The notes below the pieces were generated by a model that saw only the letters and a program-made list of their open reading frames with translations, did no database searches and had not been told where the DNA came from. A program made the position numbers and the translations under genes. Shown piece by piece: positions 41,252 through 53,200 of a stretch of 64,000 nucleotides of DNA; the first letter of the stretch is position 1; each line of letters opens with the position of its first letter. This DNA comes from Pseudomonas sp. MWU15-20650 (lineage in GTDB: Bacteria; Pseudomonadota; Gammaproteobacteria; Pseudomonadales; Pseudomonadaceae): NCBI RefSeq assembly GCF_023242475.1, contig NZ_JALJFG010000002.1, forward strand, positions 248,001 through 312,000. Direction: 5' to 3'.

Positions 41252-41929
41252 ATGGCGGATCAAAAGCGTGCGGTGATCTTGCTGTCCGGTGGGCTTGATT
41301 CTGCCACCCTGGTAGCCATGGTCCGTGCCCAAGGCTATAGCTGCTACACCATGGGCTTCGACTACGGCCAGCGCCACCGCGCCGAACTGGCTGCCGCCGA
41401 GCGGGTTGCCCGTGACCTGGGTGTGGTCGAGCACAAAGTGATCGGCCTCAACCTCAATGGCATCGGCGGCTCGGCGCTCACCGACAGCAGCATCGATGTG
41501 CCGGAGGCGCCCAGTGAGGGCATTCCTGCGACCTACGTGCCAGCGCGCAATACGGTGTTCCTGTCCCTGGCACTCGGCTGGGCCGAAGTATTGAATGCCC
41601 GCGACATTTTCATCGGCGTTAATGCACTGGATTACAACGGCTATCCCGACTGCCGCCCCGAATACGTCGAGTCATTCGAGCGCATGGCTAACCTGGCTAC
41701 CAAGGCCGGGGTAGAAGGGCAGGGCTTCCGTATACAGGCGCCACTGCAGAACATGAGCAAGGCGGACATTGTGAAGGCCGGTGTAGGACTTGGCGTCGAT
41801 TACGCGCTGACTGTTTCCTGCTACCAGGCGGACAATGACGGCCGTGCTTGTGGGAAATGCGATAGCTGCCGACTGCGTGCAGAAGGCTTCCAAACGGCCG
41901 GAATTACGGACCCGACACGTTATTTTTGA
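41252..41929 (+). CDS. queC: 7-cyano-7-deazaguanine synthase
   Basis: 225 residues. The PP-loop motif is [12 protein letters not shown] (residues 10-21) and the zinc site at the C-terminus is [10 protein letters not shown] together with the preceding SCYQAD. It converts CDG to preQ0 with ATP and ammonia. It starts 1 base after the queE stop. Confidence 0.97.
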   Translation: MADQKRAVILLSGGLDSATLVAMVRAQGYSCYTMGFDYGQRHRAELAAAERVARDLGVVEHKVIGLNLNGIGGSALTDSSIDVPEAPSEGIPATYVPARNTVFLSLALGWAEVLNARDIFIGVNALDYNGYPDCRPEYVESFERMANLATKAGVEGQGFRIQAPLQNMSKADIVKAGVGLGVDYALTVSCYQADNDGRACGKCDSCRLRAEGFQTAGITDPTRYF

Positions 41930-41947
41930 TTTATTTCAAATAAGGTG

Positions 41948-41975
41948 TTGAATAATCCTTAGAAATCAGTATTAT
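41948..41975 (+). promoter_or_regulatory. Promoter of tRNA-Lys
   Basis: TTGAAT at 41948-41953 and TATTAT at 41970-41975, 16 bases apart, place the transcription start about 10 bases before the tRNA. Confidence 0.65.
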
Positions 41976-41992
41976 ACGCGCCACCACACAGC

Positions 41993-42068
41993 GGGTCGTT
42001 AGCTCAGTTGGTAGAGCAGTTGGCTTTTAACCAATTGGTCGTAGGTTCGAATCCCACACGACCCACCA
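41993..42068 (+). tRNA. tRNA-Lys (anticodon TTT), CCA encoded
   Basis: 76 bases folding into a full cloverleaf: acceptor GGGTCGT / ACGACCC, D stem GCTC/GAGC, anticodon stem GTTGG/CCAAT with loop CTTTTAA (TTT at 34-36), T loop GGTTCGAATCC, and encoded CCA. It is the last core-genome gene before the CDI island; tRNA 3' ends are common island insertion sites, but I see no second copy of its 3' end in the window. Confidence 0.97.
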
Positions 42069-42086
42069 TTTTTGTAGCAGTTTAGA

Positions 42087-42130
42087 AAATCCGGAAGGCC
42101 CACGTAAGTGAGGATTTCCGGGTTTTTTTT
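42087..42130 (+). terminator. Terminator after tRNA-Lys
   Basis: Outer stem AAATCCGGAA / TTCCGGGTTT (one wobble pair), an inner CAC/GTG, and a run of eight T. Confidence 0.85.
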
Positions 42131-42475
42131 TGCCTGGAATTTGGCACGTCCGAGTGAGTACGGTCTCATCCGCGCTCAGATTCTCGTGGCAGGCCTCAAT
42201 ACATCCCTTCGATTTAATCAATTCTCATCATTCTGAACCCCGTGACGGCTGGAGCATCCGGGCGTTCATTTGTGTCCGCGATATGTATCAAAATTGATAC
42301 CGTTTATCGGAAAGAACAGAAATATTTCAAAAGATATTTGTTCTTGTTTGATTAAATCCATTATTTATCAATAGGTTATTTGGATTTTAGGAGGATTCTT
42401 AAAAACTGGTCATATTATTGGCTAGCCAGGGCTACGATGTTAGGTTGCCATCCTTCGAAAATCGATGGATCGAAC
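42131..42475 (+). promoter_or_regulatory. AT-rich upstream region of the CDI operon with two inverted repeats
   Basis: The region switches to AT-rich sequence at about 42,270. GTATCAA-AA-TTGATAC (42285-42300) is a perfect 7-bp inverted repeat with a 2-base gap, the form of a dimeric repressor site. A second near-palindrome, AAGAACAGAAATAT / ATATTTGTTCTT (about 42312-42345), lies 12 bases on. Both precede the cdiB start, so they may control the operon; AT-richness also fits MvaT silencing. No clear -35/-10 can be chosen. Confidence 0.5.
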
Positions 42476-44188
42476 ATGTCGCCCCTAGTACCAAGGACTC
42501 GGTATTCACTGAGCATTTTCCTGCTTGCCTGTCTCGCTTCCCATAGCGTGATGGCCGCACCCCTGCCGGGTGATCAAGACCTGATCCGCGACCGTCAAAA
42601 TCGTCTTCTCGAAGAACAGCAGCGGCGTCTGGAACAACTCAAGGAATTGCCGGGCAAAGAGGCAGCCCCCGTGGCTCCCGTTGCTCCGGTAGACACCCGT
42701 TGCTTCCCCATCCAATCCATCGAACTCAAGGGCGCCGACAGCCTTCCTGCGCCAGACCGCGAGCGCCTGCTCAAGCCCTATATAGGCCAGTGCCTGGGCA
42801 TTTCCCAGCTCAATGCATTGCTCAAGGTCATCACCGACTACTACATCGACAAAGGCCTGGTCACCAGCCGCGCTTACCTGCCGCAGCAGGATATGTCCAA
42901 GGGGCATCTGCAAGTGCTGGTGGTGGAGGGCAAACTTGAAGGCTTGAAGGGCGCCGATAACAGCAAATTGTCGGACCGTGAACTGGCCATGGCCTTCCCC
43001 GGCAAAAGCGGCGAGCTATTGAACCTGCGGGAAATCGAACAGGCCGTCGACCAGCTCAATCGTTTGCCGTCCAATCAGGCACAAATGGAACTGACTCCGG
43101 GCAACACCGTGGGCGGCAGTTCGGTGTCAGTCAAAAACAACCCGCAGAAGCCTTGGCGCGCCAGCCTGTCGCGCAACAACGACGGCCAGAAAAGCACCGG
43201 CGAGCAGCAGTGGGGCACCGGCTTTGAATGGGACAGCCCGTTGGGCCTGGCCGATCAGCTGATTTTGCGCGGCGGCCACGACGCCATCAGCGACCATCAG
43301 AAAACCTCAAAAAACGCCATGCTCTACTACAACGTGCCGTGGGGTTGGTGGAACTTCAGCTACAGCTACAACCAGAGCGATTATCGCTCGCTCGCCCAAG
43401 GTGACGGTTTCAACTTCAAGCAAACCGGTGACAGTGAAAACCACCAGTTGCGCGCTGAGCGAGTAGTCCACCGCGACGCTGTGAGCAAGACCTCTGTCAA
43501 TGTCGGCCTGTCCCACCTGCGCACCAACAACTACATCAACGACAGCCGCCTCAAAGAGAGCAGCAACCGCCTCAGCGAGCTGCAACTGGGCATCAACCAC
43601 GGCCGGCGAGTCGGCAGCGCCTTCGTCAACTTCGATCTCGGCATGCAAAACGGTACCGGTGCGTTTGACGCCCAGGGTAATCACAACCCGGGCCCCGGTG
43701 TGCCGGATGCGCGTTACCGCAAATACACCGCCACCGTCAGCTACCTGCAGCCGTTCAAGCTGTGGGGCGAGTCGTTCAGTTTTACCAGCCTGGCCACCGG
43801 GCAGCGCAGTGAAGATGTGCTGTTCAGTCCCCAGCGCATGAGCCTCGGTGGCTCCTCGTCGGTGCGCGGCTTCAAGGACCAGCAACTCAATGGCGACAGC
43901 GGCGGCTATTGGCGCAACGACCTGCGCTGGAGCCGGCCGGTGACCCTCGGTTGGCTGCGCCCGGTGTTCGGTGAATACGGCGCCAGTGTCGGTTATGACC
44001 AGGGCGTGATCCGCAACGGTCGCTACAACCGAGAAGCGCACGGCCGAGTCTCGAGCAACTCACTTGAGCTATTCGCCCGTGGCCAATACGTGAGCACCAG
44101 CGTGACCTTTGCCCACTCGCTGGAACGACCGGCCGGACTGCTTGAGCGCGAAACGCCGATCTACTTCCGCATGGATTTCTTCCTGTAA
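42476..44188 (+). CDS. cdiB: CdiB/TpsB outer membrane transporter of a two-partner secretion system
   Basis: 570 residues from ATG 42476, which gives a clean signal peptide ending SHSVMA. After it comes an N-terminal plug helix rich in Gln/Arg/Leu (about 32-65), two POTRA domains (about 75-230; CFPIQSIELKG, then LQVLVVEGKLEG) and a 16-stranded barrel carrying the TpsB loop motif VRGF. The C-terminus ends in Phe-Leu as an outer membrane signal. It exports the giant CdiA encoded 30 bases downstream. The open frame reaches back to 42380 (TTG), and ATG 42437 is a weaker alternative start. Confidence 0.95.
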   Translation: MSPLVPRTRYSLSIFLLACLASHSVMAAPLPGDQDLIRDRQNRLLEEQQRRLEQLKELPGKEAAPVAPVAPVDTRCFPIQSIELKGADSLPAPDRERLLKPYIGQCLGISQLNALLKVITDYYIDKGLVTSRAYLPQQDMSKGHLQVLVVEGKLEGLKGADNSKLSDRELAMAFPGKSGELLNLREIEQAVDQLNRLPSNQAQMELTPGNTVGGSSVSVKNNPQKPWRASLSRNNDGQKSTGEQQWGTGFEWDSPLGLADQLILRGGHDAISDHQKTSKNAMLYYNVPWGWWNFSYSYNQSDYRSLAQGDGFNFKQTGDSENHQLRAERVVHRDAVSKTSVNVGLSHLRTNNYINDSRLKESSNRLSELQLGINHGRRVGSAFVNFDLGMQNGTGAFDAQGNHNPGPGVPDARYRKYTATVSYLQPFKLWGESFSFTSLATGQRSEDVLFSPQRMSLGGSSSVRGFKDQQLNGDSGGYWRNDLRWSRPVTLGWLRPVFGEYGASVGYDQGVIRNGRYNREAHGRVSSNSLELFARGQYVSTSVTFAHSLERPAGLLERETPIYFRMDFFL

Positions 44189-44218
44189 TTCAACGCCCAG
44201 CTGCAACGAGAACTTGAA

Positions 44219-47200
44219 ATGGATGTTCGCCACTTTGCCTTCCTGGCTCGCCAGCCTTCTGCTGCCCTGAAAAACCGTGACGCGTTCTTGGGCCTGCCCA
44301 AACGTGGCCTGGCGCTGATCCTGGCCAATGCGCTGTTCTGGCAACCGCTGCTGGCCCAGGCTGAAGGCATCGTGGTCAGCGCGCCCGGCACCACCGTCGG
44401 CCAGGCCGGCAATGGCGTGCCGGTGGTGAACATCGCCGCCCCCAATGGCAGTGGTTTGTCCCACAACCAGTTCAAGGACTACAACGTCGGCGCCAACGGC
44501 GTGATCCTCAACAACGCCACCGACCGCACTCAGTCGACGCAACTGGGCGGGATCATTCTCGGCAACCCGAACCTGCAGGGCCGCGCCGCCAACATCATCC
44601 TCAACGAAGTCAACGGCGGCAGCCCCAGCCAGTTGCGCGGCTACACCGAAGTGGCGGGGCAGTCGGCCAAGGTCATCGTCGCCAACCCCTACGGTGTCAG
44701 TTGCAATGGCTGCGGCTTTATCAACACCCCTAACGTCACCCTGACCACCGGCAAGCCCATCCTCGATAACGGCCGCCTGGACCGTTACCAGGTCGACGGC
44801 GGCGCCGTAACCATCGACGGCCAGGGTTTGAACGCCAGCAACGTCGACCGCTTCGAAATCATCACCCGCTCGGCCAAGATCAACGCGCAGATCAATGCGC
44901 GCAACTTGACCGTGATTGCCGGGCGTAATGACGTCAATGCGCAGACCTTGAGCGCCACCGCACGGGCCGATGACGGCAGTGCCAAGCCAGAGTTGGCGAT
45001 TGATTCGACGGCGTTGGGTGGGATGTATGCCGGTGCGATCAGGCTGGTCGGCACTGAAGCCGGTGTGGGCGTGAAGCTGGACGGGACGTTGGCGGCCAGT
45101 GGTGGGGATATTCAGCTCGATGCCAATGGGCGGTTGAGCATGGTCAATGCCAAGGCCAGCGAAGCGGTGGTGGTCAAGGCGGGTCAGCTTGACGCCACGG
45201 GCGCGGTCTATGCCGGTACCCGTATTGACGTACAAACCACTACAGGTTTGAGCAACCAGCAAAGCCTCGCGGCACGGGACAGCATCACCCTGACCAGCAG
45301 CGGGCAGGTCATCAACAACGGGATCATCGAGGCGGGCGTCAACGGTGATGAAAGCCGTAATGCAAACGGTGATGTAAGCCTGTCGGCGGCCACCCTGAAA
45401 AATACCAAGAGCGTCGTTGCCAGTCGCAACCTAACGGTGACCACCGCTCAAACCCTGGATAACCAGGGCGGTACGTTGAGCGGTGCGAAAGCCGTGGTTA
45501 ACGCAGGCCAAATCGATAACCGTGGCGGCCGTGTCCTCGGCACGGACTCGCTCAAGGTCAGTGCCACTGGCCTGGATAACCGCACGAACGGCTTGCTGCA
45601 CAGTGATAACAACGCCGATGTCACGGTGACGGCCGCGCTGGATAACCAGAACGGTCGAGTGATCGGTCTCAAGGACCTGACGCTCAATGCCGGTCAACTG
45701 ACCAACGACAACGGCGTGGTGGCCAGTCAGGAGCAGGCCCGTGTAACCGCCGGGCGGTTGAGCAACCGAGTGGGCGAAATCTCCGCCAGCCAAACCACCG
45801 TTACCGCCACGACGCTGGATAACCGTTCCGGCAAACTGCTGGGCAGCAACCTCAACGTGACCGCCAGCGGCGCGATTGATAACCGGCTGGGGATTTTCTC
45901 CGCCACCAGCCTGCTGACGGTGCAAGCCGCAAGCCTGGATAACAGCGATAAAGGCTCCGTCGCCAGCCAAGGCAACTTGACCGCGACCATCGCCGGGCTG
46001 CTCGACAATCACAATGAAGGCAACCTGATCAGCCAGGGCGCCCAGCAGGTTTCCGTTGGGCAACTGAACAACGCCCAGGCCGGGCTGGTGTCGAGTAAAA
46101 CGACCCTGGCGCTGCACGGCGATAGCCTGGCCAATCAGGGCGGGCTAGTGATCGCCGACGGGGCATTGACCCTGACCGGTGGTAGCGTCGATAACAGCCA
46201 AAAGGGCGTTATCAGCAGCAAGGCCGATACCCGTGTCGAGTTGGCCAGCCTGAACAACAGTAATGGCGGTCGACTGAGCAGCGATGGCCGGTTGACGCTC
46301 AATGCCAACCAACTTGAAAACGGCGCAGGCCGCATCAGCGCCAAGGGCGACCTGCAGGCGACTGTCGGCGTACTCAACCAACAAGCGGGTGAGCTCGTCA
46401 GCGAAGGCGCACTGAGCCTCACCGGCACCTCGCTGGACAACCGCAACGGCGGCTTCATCGCTGCCACCAATGGCGTTGACCTGCGCAGCCAGACCGTCCT
46501 CAACCAGCAAGGCGAAATATCCAGCCAGGCCAAAGTGCTGCTGGTGGCCGATCAACTGAACAACAACGCCGGTAAGGTGATTGGTGACAGTGGCTTGACC
46601 CTGACGGTGCAACGCCTGCTCAACCAGAGCAAAGGCCTGCTGGCGGGGCGCGAAAGCCTCGTGTTGAACGGCGGTCGACTGGATAACAGCTCGGGTGGCC
46701 GCATCACCAGCCAAAAAGACCTGAATATCAACCTGACCGGTGACCTGCTCAACCAGGGCCAGGGCACCTTGCTCAGTGAAGGCGTGTTGACGGTCAAGGC
46801 TGGCACGTTGGACAACAGCCAGGGCGGCATTCTGTCTGCCGCCAACGCCCTGTCGATCACGACTCAGGGCCAACTGAACAATCAGGCGGGCAAACTGCTG
46901 GCCGATGGCACGGCCACGCTGGTGAGTGCTGCGCTGAACAATAGCCAGGGCGGTGTGATCAGCGCCAAGCAGCAGGTTGACGTGCGCAGCACCGGCCTCG
47001 ACAACAGCCAGCGCGGCCGCATCAGCAGTGACGCCGGTATCACCCTTAATGCAGGGCAACTGGACAACAGCCAGCAAGGTTCGATCTTTGCCAAGTCCAT
47101 GCTCAAGGCAACCCTGACCGGGCTGGACCAGCACGACCGGGGTGAACTGGTCAGCAATAGCCAAATCGATCTGGACCTGAACCATGGGCAACTGATCAAC

Positions 47201-50200
47201 CGCGACCATGGCTTGATAGCGACTCCTGGCCAACTGCTGTTGAGCAACCTCGGCAGCGTCGACAACAGCCAGGGCGGCGAAATCTCCAGCACCCAGTCAT
47301 TCCTGTTGGCGGCTGACGGGCTGAACAACCGCGGCGGCAAGGTCATCAGTGGTGACAGCTTGCAGGTGCGCATCGCCAAGGCGTTGGATAACAGTGTCGA
47401 AGGTGTGCTGTCAGCCAAGAACCTCCTGCAGGTGGCGGCCGACAGCCTGAACAACCAGGCCGGTGGTGCACTCGCCAGCCGTGGCGCGCTGGACCTGAAC
47501 GTCACCGGCATGCTGGATAACCGCAACCAAGGGCTGATTTCCGCGGCCACTGCCCTGAGTACAACCTCGGGCTCCTTGAATAACAGTGACAGGGGCCGGC
47601 TTTCTGCCGGTACGCTTCAGACGCTCACCACCGGCGCATTGGACAATCACCAAGGTGGGCAAATCGTCAGCGACGGTAGCCAGACGGTCACTTCCGCCAA
47701 TGTCGATAACCGTGCGGGCGTGATCGGCAGTCAACAGACGCTGAACCTGACCACTGCCAACCTCGATAACACTGCCGGGTTGATCAACAGCCAAGCAGGC
47801 TTGACCCTGACAGGGAAAAAAGTCGTCTCAAACCAGGGCGGGGAAATCTCAGCCAAGGGCGACTTGAAGCTCATCGTCCAACAGTTGATTCAGCGCCAGG
47901 GCCGCCTGATCGGCGAGCGCGCCGTGAACCTTGACTTGCAAGGTGGCAACCTCGACAACAGCGCAGGCTTGATCAGTGCCAAGGGCCCGCTGACCTTCGC
48001 GCGGCTTGCCAACCTGACCAACCGCGAACAAGGCGAAATCTCCAGCCAGACAGCGTTCACCATCGCGGCCAAGCGCATCGACAACGGTGATCGCGGGGTC
48101 ATCCTCAGTGCCGATCAATTGCGTCTTGAAGCGGATGCAGTGGTCAACGCCAACAAGGGCTTGATCTCCGGCTGGAACGGTCTGACGGTCGTCGGCGATA
48201 GCCTGGACAACAGCACCGAAGGCACCTTGTCGAGCAAGAGCGGCACCCTGCACACGCGCCTCACGGGTGGCTTGGATAACCACGCAGCGGGCGCCCTGGT
48301 CAGCCAGGGCAAACAAACCCTCATCGTGGGCAGCCTGAACAATGATCAAGGGATCATCTCCGGCCAGGCTGATGTCAGTCTCAACGTTGCCGGTCGCCTG
48401 GATAACAGCAACAACGGCTTGATCTCCGCTGCTCAACGCCTGGACTTCAATAACGCCCAGAGTCAAATCCTCAACCGGGGTGGCCGGATCAATGCCGGCA
48501 ACATCAGCCTTATCGGCGAGAGCCTGGACAACAGCGCCGGCCAGTTGATCAGCCAGGGCACCTTGGACGGCACCCTCAGTGGTGCGCTGATCAACGCCAA
48601 CAACGCCCGCCTGGCCAGTGGTGCGGCGCTGTTGCTCAATGCCGCCAGCCTGGACAACCGTGGCGGCCAACTGGTCAGCCAGGACCGCCTTGACCTGACC
48701 CTCGCCAATGGTGACCTGGACAACAGCGCCAAAGGCACGCTCGCCAGCCAGAAAGACCTGGTGATCAAGCTGTTGGCCGGTGACATCCACAACCAGCAAG
48801 ACGGCCTGATATTCAGCCAGAAGGGCAAGCTCGATCTTGCCGCGCGAACCCTCACCAACTATCAAGGCACGCTGCAAAGCCAAACCGATAACCGCCTGCG
48901 ACTCAGCGGCGGCCTGAACAACCAGGGCGGCCGCGTCGACAGCCTCAGTGGCAACCTGGACCTGGAAACGGCCAGCGTGGCCAACACCGCCGGTGGCGTA
49001 CTCAACAGCAGCAAGGGCTGGGTCAAACTGGTCACTGGCTTGTTCACTAACAGCGGTGGCATCACCCAGGCGCAGTCGTTGAACATCGAAGCCAAAGGCG
49101 GGCTGCTTAACCAACTGGGGCATTTGTCGGCACTCGGCGGTGAAAACCGCATCGTCACGACGACCTTCAATAACCAGGGCGGCGGTGTCTACGCCGACAC
49201 CGTGCTCAAGGTCACGGCCCAGAGTTTTGATAACCAGGGCACGGCTGCCGGTAATGGCGGCAAAGTCGGCGCACGCAGCATCGACTTCGGCCTGACGGGC
49301 ACCCTGAGCAATAGCTACGGCCTGATCGAAAGCGACGACGCCCTGCGCCTTGCTGCGCAAACCATCAGCAACGTTGGCGGTAACCTGCGGGCCATGGGCC
49401 GTACGGGGACGACCGACATCGAGGTTTCGGGCCTGTTCGATAACCGCTTCGGCGTGCTGGAAAGTGCCAACGAAAACCTGAACCTGCACGCTGGCGGCCT
49501 GGACAACAACGGCGGGCGCATCGTGCACACCGGCACCGGTAGGTTCGACCTGACCTCCGACCAAGTCACCCGGGCCGGCGGCAGCTTCGTCACCAGCGGC
49601 CAGTTGGACATCAAGGCCGCCAGTTGGACCAACAGCAGCGTGATCCAGGCCGGGCGCCTGAACCTTGAGATCGGCCAGTTCACCCAAACAGCCAGTGGCC
49701 AGTTGCTCGGTGCGCAAAGCCTCACCGGCACCGGCGACACCTGGAACAACGAAGGCTTGCTGGCCAGTGACGGCACCCTCAACGTGACGCTCACCGGTGG
49801 CTACAGCGGCAACGGCCGCGTCAGCAGCCTAGGCGGCATGACCCTCGCCGCCGCCAACATGGACCTGGGCGAAAACGCTCGGATTGCCGGTGGCGCAGTC
49901 ACCCAGATCACCACCACCAACGTTCTGAACAACCGTGGTCGCCTGACGTCGGTAGGTGACCTGACGGTCAACGCCGCCACACTGAACAACTACGGCACCC
50001 TGGGCGGCGCTGAAAAAGTCCGGCTGAACGCTACGCACCTGCTCAACGACAAGGGCTTGCTCTTCAGCGGCAACGACATGACGTTGCGCGTCAATGACTT
50101 CAGCAACCGCTATGGCGACGTCTACAGCCTGGGCGCCCTGGACATTGCCCGGGATGATGCGGGCGCGCGCAGCAGCCTGATCGAGAACGTCTCCGGCAGC

Positions 50201-53200
50201 CTGGAAAGTAGCGCCGGCATGCGCTTGCTGGCAGATACCCTGAGCAACCGTCGTGACCAGTTCTCCACTGAAAAGAAACTGGTGTCGGGCAACCTCAATA
50301 TCTATTGGAACGACTACTGCAAAGGCAAAGGCTGCGAGCTGTACTTCACCTCGGTCGAAAAATACGAAGATGTCATCACCGGCAGCTCGGCCTCTTCGTT
50401 TATCAACGCAGGGGGCGATCTGACCGTGGGCAGTCAGACCTTCGATAACCTTTACAGCTCGGTATCGGCGGCCGGGAACATCCTGATCAACACTGATGTG
50501 CTGACCAACCGGGGAGCGGCCGGCGGCGAAGAGCGTCACTTCAACTCGGGGCTCTATACCCGCGACCGTGGCATCTACAACACCTTCATAGCGCGCCAGA
50601 ACCAGTTCAACACTTACAACAATCCCAGCTCAGGCGACTACCGCCCGGGCCAGATGACGATGGAGCAGGTCAGGGCGGGCGTTGGTAACTTCTATGAGAG
50701 CAGTAGCTACGTGGTGCCCACCTCCGGCAGTGTGATTGCACAGGCGGTGATTCAGGCGGCGGGTTCGGTGACGGTCAATGCGACCTCCAAGATCGACAAC
50801 AGCGTCATCCGCCCCAACGCCACCAACATCGACATCCCGGCGGCTAACCGCAACACCAACTCCGACGTATTTGCCTCCACCGTCAAGCCGGCGATCACCG
50901 CGCAACTGCCGCCAGACCTGGCCCAGCGCCAAGTCAACCCGGTGACCTTGCCAGGCTTCAGTTTGCCCACCAGCCAGAACGGTTTGTTCCGCCTCAGTGG
51001 CCAGGCGGCGAAAACCGACGCAGCGGGTAAAGCTGCCACCGGCAACGCAGACTTCAGCGCCAACGGACGTGTAATCACCGCCGCCGACCGCGAGAAAACC
51101 CTCGACTACAGCGCCGTGCAAGAACGCGGTTTCAGCCTCGACGGCCAGCCCGTCAGCGGCGCAGTCAACGGCCAGGGCCCGCTGGCTCTGGACAATCGCT
51201 CCCCCTCGATCACCCGCGTGCAAGGCCTGCCGGAAATCGCCCCGGTGGATAACAGCCACAAATACCTGATCGAAACCAACCCGGCGCTCACCGACCTCAA
51301 GCAGTTCATGAGCTCCGACTACCTGCTCGGCAAACTGGGCTACAACCCCGATGCCAGCTGGAAGCGCCTGGGCGACGGCCTGTACGAGCAACGCCTGATC
51401 CGCGAAGCCGTGGTGGCCCGCACCGGCCAGCGCTACATCAACGGCATTGCCAGCGATGACAAGCTGTTCCGTTACCTGATGGACAACGCCATCTCCTACA
51501 AGGACTCGCTCAACCTGCAACTGGGCGTCTCCCTGAGCGCCGCACAAGTGGCGGCGCTGACCCACGACATCGTGTGGATGGAAGAAGCCGAGGTCAACGG
51601 CCAGAAAGTCCTGACCCCGGTGCTCTACCTGGCCCAGGCCAACAACCGCCTGGCTCCCAACGGCGCGCTGATCCAGGGCCAGGACGTGAGCCTGATCACC
51701 GGCGGCGACCTGCACAACAGCGGCACCCTGCGCGCCACCAACAACCTGAGCATGGTCGCGGGCAACATCGACAACAGCGGCCTGATGCAAGCCGGCAACC
51801 GCCTGGAAATGCTCGCCACCGACTCGATCCGCAACAGCCGTGGCGGCATCATCAATGGCCGCGACATCAGCGCCACCGCCGTGACCGGCGACATCATCAA
51901 CGAGCGCACCGTCACCACCTTCAAGCAAGAGGGCGAGGGCTATCAACTGCGTAACGACGTGGTCAGCGAAGCCTCACGCTTCGAGGCTACCGATACCCTC
52001 AAGCTGAATGCCGGGCGCGATGTGCTCAACCTTGGCAGCCACCTCAAGGCCGGTGGCAACGCCAGCGTGAGCGCAGGGCGTGACGTAGTGATCGCCAGCC
52101 AGACCGAACAAGACGACTACGCCTACCAACGCCGCCGCGTCAAAGGCACCGAGCAAACCACACTGCAACACGCCTCCGGTGTGGACGTGGGCGGTAACCT
52201 CGCCATCGACGCCCGTCGCGACATCGCCGTAGTCGCCAGCACCGTCAGCGCGGCCAAGGACCTCAGCGTCAAGGCCGGCAATAACCTGACCCTGGCCGCC
52301 GCCGCTAACGAAGAACACGAGTATTCCAAAGGCAAAAAAGGCGACACCAAAACCACCACCCAACTGGACAACGTCACCCAACAAAGTGCGGAACTGAAAG
52401 CCGGCGGCGACCTGATAGCTGTCGCCGGTACCGACCTGACGCTGGTCGCCAGCAAGATCAGCGCGGGCAACGAAGCCTACGTGCATGCCGACAACGAGCT
52501 GCAACTGCTTGCTGCGCAAGACAGCCATTACTCGCTGTATGACATGAGCAAGAAGGGTAATTGGGGCAGCAAGAAGACCCAGCGTGATGAAGTGACCGAT
52601 GTGAAGAATGTCGGGAGTGAGATCAAGACCGGGGGGGATTTGACGCTGGAGAGTGGTGGGGATCAGAAGTATCAAGCGGCGAAGCTCGACAGTGGCGGGG
52701 ATATTGCGATTGTCAGTGGTGGGGCGGTGACGTTTGAGGCGGTGAAGGATCTGCATCAGGAGAGTCACGAGAAGAGCAACGGAGATGCGTTCTGGACGTC
52801 ATCAAAGGGTAAAGGCAATACAGATGAGACCCTGCGCCAGACCCAGATGGTGGCTGAAGGCAACATTGCGATCAAAGCGGTTGAGGGCCTGAAGATCGAC
52901 GTCAGGCAGGTCAACCAGCAAACCGTCAGCCAATCCATTGATGCGATGGTCAAGGCTGATCCTCAGTTGGCGTGGATCAAGGACGCCGAGGCACGAGGTG
53001 ATGTGGACTGGAGGCAGGTCAAGGAGATTCATGACAGCTTCAAGTACAGCAACTCGGGGTTGGGGCCGGCGTCGCAGATCATTATTGCGATTGTGATGGC
53101 GGCGGTGGTTGGGCCTCTCGCTGCGACTGCGGCAGGTGGCGGTACTGTGGGCGCGGTTGCAGGCGCTGTAGCGTCGGGAGCCTCTACAAATGCGACCGTC

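Noticed and set aside
45400..49000. CRISPR-like or satellite repeats within cdiA
   Set aside because: The periodic similarity encodes FHA-1 repeats with diverged units; there are no constant repeats with unique spacers.
44219..52768. Very long open frames on the minus strand opposite cdiA (for example 47849-49717 and 50630-51946)
   Set aside because: They mirror the FHA repeats and codon bias of cdiA, have no ribosome sites or domains, and are repeated opposite the second copy.
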